Positions 25,611 to 38,460 of a DNA stretch of 64,000 nucleotides are shown piece after piece. This DNA comes from Lycocorax pyrrhopterus obiensis (taxonomy: Eukaryota > Chordata > Aves > Passeriformes > Paradisaeidae), in contig JACSVZ010000007.1 of NCBI GenBank assembly GCA_014706295.1, positions 47,382,975 to 47,446,974 on the forward strand, written 5' to 3'. The notes below the pieces were generated by a model that ran no database searches, had not been told where the DNA came from, and saw nothing but the letters and a program-made list of their open reading frames with translations. The position numbers were made by a program, and so were the translations under genes. How positions within the stretch are numbered: the stretch's first letter is position 1; every line of letters begins with the position of its first letter.

Positions 25611-28600
25611 ATATCAGAAGATTCTGATGAAGGATATTATTATGAGGATCTTAATGCTGGGAAAGTTCTCAGTTACTAATGGAATTCCTTGCAATCATGA
25701 CTACACACTGAACAGTCACTACACAGAATTATAGTCATCTTGTCAGGAACTACAGAGTAGTGCCATAATCTGTGAGTGTAGGACACATGTCGTGCCAGAA
25801 CTGAGGGTCATAATACTCACTGATAGAACTGTCAAGAGGATTCAGGAAAAACTGACAGCAAAACTGAGATTTGCAACCAGGAGGGATAAGGAATCACGAC
25901 CTAAAAATTTCAGAGAAGAAACGGAAACACTCATCAGCTGAGAGAGAAAGTCATCCAGCCTGTGTACTTCCCTACTGAAGAAATTCTCTGAATTCTAAGT
26001 GATTTGATATTGAACCTTCTAGCAAGAGATTTGGTTTATTTATTTATCCATTGTCGCCCTATATGCTTCCTGTTTGGATAGGATATTTAGAAGGTCCTTA
26101 TTAAAACAAATACCTCATTTTGAGACAGTGGAAAATTCAAGAGAGAAAGAAAAGTGATGAATATTCAGCCTTAAGTGGCAAAATTCTTGACACACAAAAT
26201 CAGACTGAAAAAGAAAGTCCAAAAATGGTTTAACTCTCTTTCAAAATAGGACCCACTTCTAGAACACTTCCATTACTTAGATCACCAGCTTTTTAAACAC
26301 ATTTTCAGAACTGAATTAAGAGCATTATTTCACATAGGTATAATGGCCTACATGCATTTTTTCAAAATGCAGAAAGATAGTGTTTCAAATGATTCCCTGT
26401 CTGACAATAGTGCAATTATTCTTTTACCTTGCAGTGGCTTAAAAAATCTAAAATTCAACTGGCTAAAGACAGATGATTAATAGATTAATGAAATTAAAAC
26501 TAAAATGGCTTGCTATAACCATGTAGGCCCCAAAATTTCCAACCAGTAATGCCTCTGATGAAGTAAATTATGCAGTATGACTTTACAGCTAGTCAATTTT
26601 GGCTTTTACCTTAGGTAAAACTGCTTTATTTTCAGCAAGCTTTGAAGAAATAAGAGCTACTTTCCATGGGATAGGTATCTATATATTCATTAAATGTTTT
26701 CATGAGCTGATTTAGATAAATGGATGAAAGGCAATGGCTTTGACCACAAAATACTGTTTTACTCTTGGAAACCATCTCCTTCACTATAACCTTGAATTAT
26801 ATAGTTAAGGAATATCACTTTACATTTTATATTATTAAGTTACAGCAGTATCATTTTATGCTGTTTATGTCTGAGATATTTCCACAACATCAAGATATTG
26901 CAAGTAATGAAACATTTAAAAACCGAAATTTCAGTTTAGGAGACTCACTCGTTAGAAGGTTTTGTGACAAAAATAAAGGATTAGCTTAATTTACAAGAAT
27001 CCACTCCTGGAACACATCCTGTAATGTGCAGTTTACCACTCTGTGGCAGAGCCCAAATGACATCACTCATACCTCCCTGGGTCTCAGCTGTACTGAGGGC
27101 TACTTTTTACCTCTCCCAAGAAATAAGAAATCGGATGCTCCTGTTCATGCACATCAACTATATCATTTAGGAATGCTTTTTAATTTTTATTAATATTATG
27201 CCTGCTTGAGACAGTGGGAAAAACTCTGATTTTTTTTTCCACTAGCTATAACAAATTGCAATATGGAGTATATTAAGTTAGTGAGGACTTATTTAAACAT
27301 ATACTGAATGCATTCCATCCCTCACGGACCTTAGCCCCTTGTAACTAAGGAACCTAAATTTAACAGTGGGGTTAGCTGCAGGCCTAGCTACAAAAAGTAA
27401 CATTTTCTTTTCACATACAATTCCATGTTCATAGATGAAGAACTGAAGACACAATTCCTATCCAGAATCTTTATGAACCATGTAGAAATTAAAAAAACCC
27501 ACTCTTAGCACTATATATCAAACTGTCCAGAGCTCAACTACAAAATTTGCTTATTGTATAAAAGCTAGTAGGAATCATCAGATTAGATTCTGGTTGAAAA
27601 CAAAATGAAATACTTCATTTGAATGCTCCCCTCATCAGTCTTACATGCCTATAACCATGGAGGCAGAGTCTATGATGGAAAGATGCAAATTTTGCTACTG
27701 ATTTCATTCAGCATGGCATGATGTTTCTTGCATTATACCTCTCATATGGTAAATTGAAGTAAAAGTTACTTCTTTTGCCTGATGTACAAAGAAAATAGAA
27801 CAAACCATAAATACAAGAAAAAAGTATGAAGTTCCAAAAAACTGTATCAAAGATTTGGCACAGTCCCAGATCATCCTAAGAATGGAACTAATTGTGTACA
27901 AAGCCAACACACATAAAGCAAATGATTCCTAGAATGGCAGAAACTCACTAATCAAAAGATTTGCATAATAATCATCCATCTGTATGATGCACCATATGGC
28001 AAACAAGACTGTAATTTCACTAAATATGTTTTCCAGGGGAAACAGGTTGCTTGGGTTTTCAACTAAGTTTAAAAAAACCCAAACCTAGTCATAAATGGCT
28101 GATACACCCAAGTCAGGGAAAACTTTTGATGTAAATATGAGGAAGGCATGGAAAGCAGCAGTCTGCAAGAATCACACACTCTGAAAAATATATTTCATGT
28201 GTATAACAGAATATGTAAAAAAAACAGTTTCAAGAAGAAGAAAAGCAGTGAGCTACTGGCAAAAAATTACATGTTCTAATCTTCATAAGATTTGTTAACA
28301 TACATAATTTCAAGTTACTAATGCATCAAAAACTGAATTCCAGCCTAGCTTTCCAGAGCTACACCTGTACAAATAAAATGAACACTTCAACATTACTTTC
28401 TCATACACATTTGAAATAAAAGAAAATATAATCAAGATTACACATGCAAGAGATAAGAGTCAGAACTCCTGTATCTGTTTATGTAAATACTGAGGATATT
28501 AATATTGACAGCTTCTTCAGGAAGGGAATCAAAGTGCAGTGTATCTATATGAACAACGTACCAGTCTTTCTATATTTAAATAGCTGTGCTTCACCAGAAA

Positions 28601-30350
28601 CATGAGTTCACTGATTTTATAGTAAACAACAATTTCAGCAAAGCAGTACTTTCAATAAGGATTTTAGGAATGCTGGGGAACTGCACAGTTTCTCTTTTTA
28701 ACCACTGATGAGACAGGTTTTTAGGAAAAAGCATTTAAGTAGACTATTCTAGGCATTATAGTATATAAATCCATTGCTTGTCTTTTACAAATTCAGGTGC
28801 TTAGAGAAATGTCCAACCAAGGAAGAAAAAGAATGCAGCAATAGCTGAATGGGCCTGTTTTGTGGATATATTTTTATAAATGTGGTATGGTGAGTGTGGT
28901 GAGGAACATCTTGCCTTTGAACAGGAGGACAGGCAAATCTACTTTTGTAGGCATATATTCTTAGCTGTTTGGAGCTTCCAACAGACCACTCACTAAGAAG
29001 ATACAAGAACAGCTGGGATTCATTTTTAAGGAAAAAAACCTTCTAAATCTCAAGATCTATGGAAGCAAGTAAATAAAATTAAATAGAACAGGAAGAGAGT
29101 AACGGGTTGCATAAACTAGATCAAATAATTGCAACTACATAGTATAAATATGTAGGATTCTTTTACGAATCTAGACTTACATAATGAAATATCTAAGTGG
29201 AACTTGCACCAAAAGGAAGTACCTTAAGGAACATAATTTTCAGTTCTGCTAAAAGGAAGTTCAAAAGGAAGTCCAAAAAAACACCTAAGAACATAAGAGA
29301 TTCTGTTGAGAATATGCTCATTTTGCCTCCGCTAATCATGATTTCCAGCATGAAAGACCCTCATGTCAGCTGACCTCAAAAGCACTAGAAACTATCATAG
29401 AAATAAAAATAAATTGGAAAGATCTTCCCAAGTTTATCTAAAGAGATGTTACTGAGAACACAAGTGATCAAATTATAATTCCATTCCATGTCTTTAGATG
29501 AAATCCTGTCCCACAAATACAATAGGAATTAATAATTGTGATGGAATTAGCCATGCACATTTCTTCACATGTAACAACTTTTATGTGTTCATATTAAAAT
29601 AGAATCTGTTCCAAAAGCAAAAAATTCTCAAATTGCTGTGTATACTACTACAATTTTGATCAAAGAAACTTAAAAAATACAACAAAGTACGGAATTTCTG
29701 CCTTTTTTCCCTACTCTTCATACTAGTAAGTACTTTGAACAACTGTATATTTGGAGGAACTGGGCTCTGTTCAAAGAGATGTATAATTGGAGAGAGGACT
29801 CCACCTTCAATTTACCAGATCTTATCTATGATCTCTAAAGTTCTTAAAACCATTAAACCAATTATTACCCAGTTATAGTGTTAATCTAGATTCTTACAGG
29901 TTAATGCCTCTGCCAAAAACCTACCACCTACAACAGCTCCATGAGCAGTCTCAGCAAAGAAACTAGTGGGTAAAAGCTAGGAAAACACAGGAATCAAGTG
30001 ATAAAATCAGCACAAAATGGAATGATTTTCTTACTGTTACAATGGGCTCCTCCAGCCTCGGCTCGAAGAAGAAGAAATGGGCAGTGTAAAACAGAACACA
30101 GTGGAACTATACCTACAGTAAATAATTCAGTTAAACAAAACATGATTTCATCTAATTTTAGGTATGATCTCTCTATATGGCCATATGTGTATGGTATCTG
30201 TATGCTCATGCAAAATCTTGAATACCTACAAGACAGAAATGCCCTGGTTTGGATAATTTGAAATTATGGAATTACTTTTGATTATTTGATTTGATTACAA
30301 AGAAACAAGAGCTGTGAATTATTTTTCCTCGATTTGTATGACACAAATTG
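25611..30350 (-). other. EFCAB11 intron 5, middle
   Basis: Intronic AT-rich sequence with no recognised exon or mobile element. A short run of 'aaaaggaagt' units repeats three times around 29210-29275. Confidence 0.4.
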
Positions 30351-30958
30351 ACCATGGGCCAGCAGTGCCCATGTAGCCAGGAGGGTCAATGATATCCTGA
30401 GGTGCATCGCGAAGAGTGTGGCCAGCAGGTGAAGGGAGGTGATCCTCCCCTTCCATTTGGCCCTAGAGAGGCCACATCTGGAGTGCCATGTCCAGTTCTG
30501 GGCTCCTCAGCACAAGAAAGACAAGGAGCTACTGGAGAGGGTCCAGCAGGGGCCACAAAGATGATGAGGGGTCTGAAGCATCACTCCTGTGAGGAGAGAC
30601 TGCAGGAGCTGGGCTAGTTTAGTCTGGAGAAGAGAAGACTGAGAGGGAATCTCATTACTGCATGTAAATATCTCAAAGGCGGGTGCCAAGAGGATGGTGC
30701 CAGACTTTTTTCAGTGGTGCCCAGTGACAGGACAAGCCATAAACTAAAACACAAGAAGTTCCACCTCAAGACAGGGAAAAACTTGCTTCCATTGAGGGTG
30801 GCAGAGCACTGGAACAGGCTGCCCAGGAGGCTGTGGAGTCTCCTCCTCTGCAGACATTCAAAGCCCACCTGGATAAGTTCCTGCTCTAGGTGACAGTGCC
30901 TTAGATTAGATCTCCAGAGGTCTCTTCCAACCCTAATAATTTTTTGATTCCTAAGATA
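30351..30958 (+). mobile_element. CR1 LINE 3' end (different subfamily)
   Basis: This CR1 starts upstream in the reverse-transcriptase tail ('gccaggagggtcaatgatatcctgaggtgcat') and keeps 'ctggagtgccatgtccagttctgggctcctcag', 'ctggagagggtccagcag' and 'tgaggagagactgcaggagctggg'. It continues with 'ccacctcaag', 'gagcactggaacaggctgcccaggaggctgtggagtctcc', and an end in 'gatctccagaggtctcttccaaccctaat'. The tail wording differs from the 11.0 and 46.5 kb copies, so it belongs to another CR1 subfamily. It is intronic and 5'-truncated. Confidence 0.93.
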
Positions 30959-33179
30959 AAATATTACTCAATTTAAACTATTATCCAGTAACCTTTTATA
31001 TATTACTAGTGTCTAAGTAAAAGTATACTAGGAGCATGGTTTTGAAACACCTTCTTGTGACCTTTAATAACATTATGTTTTTAATTTTCAAAACTGGAGC
31101 ACAGAATTTCAAGTTGTTATCAGGATGTGCAGAGTCCATAAAAGTTCTACAATTTTAACCACTTAAAGAATTCAATTGTAATGCTTCCAGGGAACCCTAA
31201 TATTCACAGTACTTATTTCACAGAGAAAAGAAAAAGGCATAAATACAAGATATTAATGGGCTTATGTGGACAAGAAATTTCACATATTAAACAAGATCCT
31301 CAGCCATACCCAGTACATGTAAAAGAAACTGCTTCAGGCTCCATATTTTTCTTAGGTATCTTGCAGAACTCCTGCTACTGATTACGTGTCTTTATGAAAG
31401 AGAAGATGTGGGTACGATAATTAATATTGTCAAGTAATCATGAAAAAATACACACATAGGGCAGGTAGGGACTTCTAGTTAAAGAAAGTCTTTTTACTGA
31501 CAGAGTCTTCTGAACTTCTTATATGGTTGCACATATCTATCATGTTCATTTTAATGAGCTCTACAAAAAGGTTACAGTTTTGACCTCCAGAGCTCAAAGA
31601 TCAAGTTATCACAGTTTTACTCTTGTTAAAAAACTCTGGAATATATCCATATCATGGGCATTACATGACCACTTGTTTTAATGAAAATTGGGAAAATTCT
31701 GAAATATGAGTCAAAGTAACATGCTGCCTACAGCTTCAGTGTCCATAATTGATTCATCTTTAAATAATTACCGTATCACCTATAACCCTGCCAACACGTG
31801 TTTTAAGACTCAGGACTCTCTGGAGTGAACTGTGTTTTATTACTAATTGCCGTAGAGAGAAGATGGAAGGAGAAGGCAGCTGGCTTTAGCTCTACTTCTT
31901 CTTCAATGTTAGCATAAAAAAACAGGCAATTATTTCCTTTTCTGCTGGTCTCCATTGTTTCTAGGTTTTTTCAGTGCCCACTTCTATGTAACTGGGTAGC
32001 AAGACTAACTGCAGGTTAGTACCAGGTCTCCAATGACAAAATTGCAAACTTTGCCTAATTTTAGCAGCTATGGTGCAGTAATTTCAGTTTGCGCTTTACT
32101 TTGCTTTCTGAGCAGAGTTAATGAAGGTGAGGCACACACAGAACCTGAGGCAAAATACAGACTCCCATGTAATTATTTCAAAAAGATGGCAGAAGCCATG
32201 CAGTAGCTCTAAATTTGTTTCCTTTCGCTAAAGGACATAGACCCATGTACACTGAGTAATAGAACTATGATACTGAATGTCTTTGAAAATGGATGTTGTA
32301 ATGGTTGGTTAAAGGGGGAAAAAAGACTTGTCCAAGGAAAAGAGAATGACTTTGGGGCCCCTATGTCTGTCTACACTCATAAACTCTGTGTTCAGTTTAT
32401 GTTTCACCTACAGAGTTTGCGTGTTTTCTTCTGTATGTCTCATTTCTGTGACTCAGTTTTTGATCTGTCAAATAAGAATTAAACCCCATACTTATTTCAC
32501 TTCTCATTTCCCTCAGCTCTGGTATAATTCCATTTGAGAATGTAGCAACATAAAGAACCTGGATATACTGTCTGATAGTTCATAATGCCTCTAAATGGTA
32601 GCTGTAAAAAGCATGGTCTTTCCTGTAACTTATAAAAAACACTAATGGCACTTTGTAATGGCCCAGAAAGCTCAGGTTTGAGCCAAAGAAGAATAAGGGA
32701 CACTTCAGAAACTTGTTAACCAAACAGCATTATTAAAACTACAATTAAATGTCATTCATTTTATCCAAGCTACATGAGATGGGAACTCTCAATGGCACTT
32801 ACACTTCATTGTGGGTATGGGACATTGAATTTAAAGCAGATGATTGGTTTTGACCCGGATCTAGAAATTATATATTTGCATCTCACTGGACTGTCTCACT
32901 AGCATCATTTATAGTGCTGCTGCTAGGAGAGGTCTGGCTATATCATATATCTACATCATCCTGTGAACCTGCAACAAGGGCCTGAGGAGTATCCTGAAGA
33001 CATTCCCTGAGAACGGTGAGACACGCCTATGGATGTGCTTAGTAGCTGGGTACACCATTACACACACCCATATAGGCTGTCTGAGGGTTATCACTGAGAT
33101 TAATGTGTTAATCTGACCAATGACACATGTTTCTAAAAGCAATAAGAACAGAATTATTTGCCTTCTGCTACTGGAACAG
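30959..33179 (-). other. EFCAB11 intron 5 with second MIR-like relic
   Basis: Intronic. Only the MIR-like tail at 32430-32505 is recognised. Confidence 0.4.
32430..32505 (+). repeat. MIR-like 3' relic
   Basis: 'catttctgtgactcagtttttgatctgtcaaataagaattaaacc' followed by 'catacttatttcac' follows the MIR 3' part (ctctgtgcctcagtttccctatctgtaaaatgagaataat, then acctacctcac). It is short and old, so the call rests on this one block. Confidence 0.45.
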
Positions 33180-33580
33180 TTGGCCACATGAGGAAAGGCT
33201 GAGATAACTGGGTTTGTTCATCCTTGAGAAAAGAAGGCTTAGAGGAGACCTTATTACCATGTTCCAATACATAGAGGATGGTTGCAAACAAGATGGAGAC
33301 TCCCTTTTTACAAGGAGTTACATAGAAAAGATGAGGGGTAATGAGTATAAGTTACTCCTAAGGAGATTCCAATTGGTCCCAAAAGGAAATTCCTGCACAA
33401 TGAGGAAAATCAGCCCTTGGAATAATCTTCCCAAGGAAGCGGTGGATTCCCCAGTGATGGACACTTAAAAGATCCAGACAGGGTGTTGGAAGATGTTACC
33501 TAGACCGCGCTTTTGCCAATAAAGTTTGGACCACATGATCCTTGAGGTCCCTTCCAGCCTGGTATACCATGTACATGGTA
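33180..33580 (+). mobile_element. CR1 LINE 3' fragment, diverged
   Basis: CR1 tail blocks are visible in order: 'gaggaaaggctgagataactgggtttgttcatccttgagaaaagaagg', 'gaggagaccttattacc', 'aagatgaggggtaatgag', 'cccttggaataatcttcccaaggaagcggtgga', and the end 'gatccttgaggtcccttccagcctgg'. It is more diverged than the copy at 30.35 kb. The frame at 33214-33468 is the residual polyprotein C-terminus. Confidence 0.82.
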
Positions 33581-36500
33581 GAGTTCTTTAAGGTAATACT
33601 GTACTGAAATCACCCTCTGGGAGTAATGTAAAATTGGGTTCATAGTCAAAACCCAACACTTCACTGGCTACTTTCCTATACAACAGCAGAAACATTAGTC
33701 ATCACATGGGTCCAGGAATGGACCCTGAAGCATCACAGTTCTACTTATTCTGTCTTTGGTCAGCACTTTTATTAGCCGCAGTTACCACAAGATTGATTAT
33801 TCCCTCTAAGCAAAGCACATGGCTATGTCTGCTTTAACAAACATATTTTTAAAGAATCTCTTTCTTCTCAGGTTAGAACTTCTGTTTCTACAACAAATAG
33901 TTTGTTACTTTTGAAAAGATTTTTACTATAAATATATATATTACCAAACAAGTAAAATGAAAGAGAATGTGAAGATTTGGAAGTGCTTTAAGTCTAAATT
34001 CCTTATCAACTCTACAGAACTAATACTTTACAGAATTTTTACGTTAAATCTAAGCCAAAGGTTTGTGTATTTTATTGTGTACCTGTGAAAATGGAGTCTT
34101 GCCTGTGTTTCTTAATGCCCAGTTCGGAGCGGTATTTGTTAACCAACTGATTCTTGTGCATATGCTGAAGTACCACTGCAGCTGTTAAAATCCATGGATC
34201 TCAGTCAAGAGTGCATCACTGATTTATCTACATACAGGCCTACAATTGGAATATATTTTTGTACAAGATTTAAAGAAAGGTTGAAGAGTCAAGATCAAAA
34301 GCCAAATCCAAACTAGACAGTCATTATGGCAGAACAGTTTTCTGCTTGCTATTTTCTCTAGGCAACAACATGAGTGTGAGACAGCTAAGGTTTGGTACCT
34401 CAGCCCAAGTAACTAGATACTCATTTACAACTGATGAATTCTGGCACAAATTCAGATAAAGACTGAATTTATACACAAGACTGATACAGAGATTGGCTTG
34501 GATTTCTGACCTCAATAAAAGCTGTTACATCTGAAAACCTCCAGTTTTTCCAACTGCACCAGGTTTTCTATAAAAAATATTATCTACAACCCTGCCTCAT
34601 CTATGTCAGTGCTGACAATTGGCCGTTCTCTTACTATATCCAGGAAAGCTGAAAGCTAGCTCCCAACTCAAAGACCTTTTATGATCCTTAAATATGGAGA
34701 AATTTTGTTTCAACGTTCATAGCATAACATTCCTATAGCTTCCAAAACTGCAAACAAGAGTGAAGAGAAAAAACAAAGCAAAAGAAAATACTTTTTTCAT
34801 CTAAAGAGCACTTAAAAGATGACAGATGTTTTACCATGAGATCACCACATTTTACTTCTACGAAATGAAAGAATGACATGCTCTCTCATACAAAGAGCTT
34901 TGTGATGTGCTGATGAGAAGTACTTTATACTAATAAGGTATTTAAGAAGTTTCTACTGATCACGCTCTCCAGAACTATATCTTATTCTACCTTTGATTAT
35001 AAAATACTCTATCTTCAACTAATGTTTAAAGAGCAGAAAAAAGGCTAATATTCTCTAGATTTTTTATAAAAAATTCTTAACCATATTTGAAGACAGTTAA
35101 GTGCACAACGGTACTATAAGATATTTTGTCTAAGCATTAGAAAATAAGGCTTTAGAAGAAAAAAACACGGACACACTCTTTGGAGAAGCAATTCAAAGAT
35201 AGGCAAACTGGATTCTTGCTAAAAAAGAATGGTATTATTTCAAATGCTCATTTTCTAAGTAACTGAAGTAATTAAAACTCTGTGATAATTCTATGTTGCC
35301 AAATAAACTTTTATTGTATTTTCCATTTATTATTTTGTGGGAGTGTTTTACATTTTTTTATAGTCAATTCACATTTTCAAATTTATTTTTCCTTAGAGGA
35401 AGCTATATTACAGTGAGGCATTATTACAGAGGAAGTTGCTGCATTTTTTTTTTCTAGCTAATCTTACAGGGAAAAAATCTGTCTAGAAAGAATAAAAAAA
35501 AGTTTCAATATTTCTCTTCACATTCTTTAAATCTGTTTTTTTCTCCATCTTTGCTTTTCTCATCTTTTTTGTATTTCTGGTTATTATCCATACCACACCA
35601 TGCACAGGCCTTTTTCCTTTAATTACTTTTAGTAGTCACTTGTTCATCCACACTTTTACTGCCTGTTGCTAAGCAACATGCATAACATTAGGATATACAT
35701 TCATTTATCTCTGAACACATTCTACTTCCTATTTGTGTCATTCTTTCCAATATTTTATCCCATTCCATCCCGCTGTTATTTCCACATTTTTTCACACCTT
35801 GTTCAGAGTAACTCGCCTAAGAATACCCATAGAATTTTAAAAATAATTCCTAAATAGCCAATGCAGTTTTAATACTCAGTGTTGATGGTATTTCTTTGAT
35901 TTTTATCTCAATTTAATTAAAAAAGAAAGATAATATACAAAATATTCTGTATGAAGAAATGTATCTGTTAACTTGGACACAGATACAAAGTCAAGAATAC
36001 AAAAAAGAGAAAAACTATCAAAAATAGACCTGCAGGAAGGGTAGAAGACACCATGAGCTAGTACCCAAGATGGACCTTGTTACATAAATGTGACAGGGTC
36101 TTGTAGGTAGAGAGGAGAGTAAATCTGACGTAGTTAAGACACAGGAGCAAATGTAGGAGTTAAAATGCAGGATGTTTTGGATGAACCCATTGCTTCATCC
36201 ATTAGGAAACAGAAGACTTTGGTACTGTATGTTTCTTGTAAGATACATAGAACAGCAAACAGGTTAACTTCATTAAGCTTTCTCTGGAAGACTGTTAAGA
36301 CTTCCTATAGAGACATCACAGGTGTCTACTTTCAAGCATTCATATTAACACTAAAAACTGAAAAAACTTGGCCATAAGCTATTACAGAATATGAAAGAAA
36401 TTCAGTCACCTGCCATCCTTCAGTCTCCCATAACTCTGTTCCTTTATGTCCTCTGACATTCTTTCAGAGTCATGGAATATTTTAATAAATTCTCTTCAAA

Positions 36501-37931
36501 AAGCCACTCAGGGTTATAGCAGGGTAGAAAGGGGTTAATAAGGTCCTAAGGAATTAACCTCGCCAATAACAGATGCTGTCAGCATCAATCCCATTTTCTC
36601 TTCTAGAAGAAAAATTACTTAGAGGAGCAGAAACAAGTTGTTTAATGAGTAGAGAAATAATGAATCTAGCCTTCCACAGACTTGCTTCAGCTACCTACCA
36701 CAATAACCTGATTCCTCAGTGACTTCTCACTTTACAATATTTCTGGTTCTCTTCATGCTTCTCACCCTTTTCTTTTTCCTTGTTTGGCTCAGTAAGAGAC
36801 ACTATATGCCATAGTTGATTGAAGCTTTAGATATGTTTAAAAATTATACATATGCAAGAAATGAGTAAATACAGGCTTAACAGATAATTTGTTTCTATTT
36901 CTCAGACTGAACTTCTGCCTCAGCTGGAAAACAATACATGTTGCTGAATTATAGAAACTTAGGAAGGTTTAGCTTCTATTTGTCTCTAGTTTGGTTGAAA
37001 TCAGACAATATGTTAAAAATAATTAAGGCAGGATAGACAGAAAGTGTGAACACATTAGAATTACTTCCCTAGAAAACCAGAATTGTATACAGTGAAAGAA
37101 AAAATAGAGTTAGTATTGATCAAAAACCACCATATAGAATGAAAAGCCAAGGTGTCTCCCTACTCCAGAGTAGGCAGCATGTTGTAATTCACTCCAGCTA
37201 CCTGCTCCTTAGTCTTTCTTCTACATGTCAGCACATACACAGTCCCTTCACAAGGTTTTTAACTTTGCCTTTAACCTGGCACTGAATTATACAACAAAGA
37301 TTGACCTCTTAAATCAATATCATATTCAAGCACTGACAAAAGTATTCTGTACCCCTCTGTGAAAGTATGCCAAATGGCACCATCCACAGGCAATGCACAA
37401 GATCTTTGATAACTTGCAGTTATATGATATGTCAGTCTTGAATCACTCTTCTGACACAAAGAAGAAAGCTTTATTCTTTGGCATGGAACTTCATCTCAAA
37501 CAAGTTTTTCTATTTATTCAAAAAATTTTGTTCCACTTTATACATGTCTTCCTGGGACTAAGAAACATTAAAACATTAAAAGGGCTTAGGAGGAAGGGAG
37601 CAGAAACCAGAAATTCCATCAATGCAACAATTTCTCCCAAGATTTTCTCTAATACGTGATAACATTCATATGTGAACATGGTTTAACAGCACCAGCCCCA
37701 GCAAACAAGCCAGCCAAGCCAAAGGTCCCGTATCTCTCTGGTCACCAAAGGTAAATCACAGCTAGACGTGGCTGGACACCTGCCATCATGCTGGATTTTC
37801 CTGAATTTTCAGAAGTTTAAACCTCCTTAATTTAAATGAACCTAAAAACTATCAAGAATGCTTCATGATTCCCTATTAAAGCTGCAGTCATAGATAATAC
37901 TTTCTGTAACATCTAAAAGGCCTTATACTAT
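33581..37931 (-). other. EFCAB11 intron 5, no features seen
   Basis: Intronic AT-rich sequence. I see no recognisable element or exon. Confidence 0.4.
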
Positions 37932-38460
37932 TGTCCTGGTTTTGGCAGAGATAGTTTTTTCCCTAGTATCTGGTACAGTGCTGTTTTGGATTCAGTATGA
38001 GAATTCTGTTGATAATACACTGATGTTTTAGCTGTTGCTGTGCAGTGCGTGCCCTAAGTCAAGGACTTTTCAGTTTCCTGTGCTCTGACAGTGAGCAGGT
38101 GCACAAGAAGCTGGGAGAGAGCATGGCCAGGACAGGGGTCCTGAACTGGCTAAAGGGATATTCCATACCATAGAGCATCATGCCCAGTACATAAACTGGG
38201 GGGATTGGCTGGGAGGGACCAATTGTTGGTGGGGAACACGCTTGGCGTCACTCAGTGGGGGGTGAGCAATGGTATTGAGCATCACTTGTTCCTCTCTGGT
38301 GTTATTTCTCTCTTTCTCTTTTCTATTATTATTATAATTATTTTAATTTGTTTCAATAATCAAACTGTTCTTATCTCAACCTGATTCACATCCCTGCTGG
38401 GGGTGGAGTGACCAAGCAGCTGTGGAGTACTTAGTTTCCAGCTGGGATTAAACCATGACA
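37932..38460 (+). mobile_element. Solo LTR of avian ERVL type
   Basis: The element starts with tgtcctggttttggcagaga and ends with gattaaaccatgaca, the typical terminal sequences of a very common avian ERVL LTR. Internal hallmarks are 'ctggtacagtgctgttttggattcag', 'aagtcaaggacttttcag', 'gggatattccataccat', a TATA-like 'tacataaactggggg' near 38188-38203, 'gagcatcacttgttcc', and 'tatctcaacc' near 38375. The flanks (actat left, gttat right) could be a mutated 5-bp target duplication. No internal viral genes are present, so this is a solo LTR left by recombination. Confidence 0.9.

Noticed and set aside
25436..25627. Open frame of FLPS repeats
   Set aside because: It is only the translation of the TTCC microsatellite.
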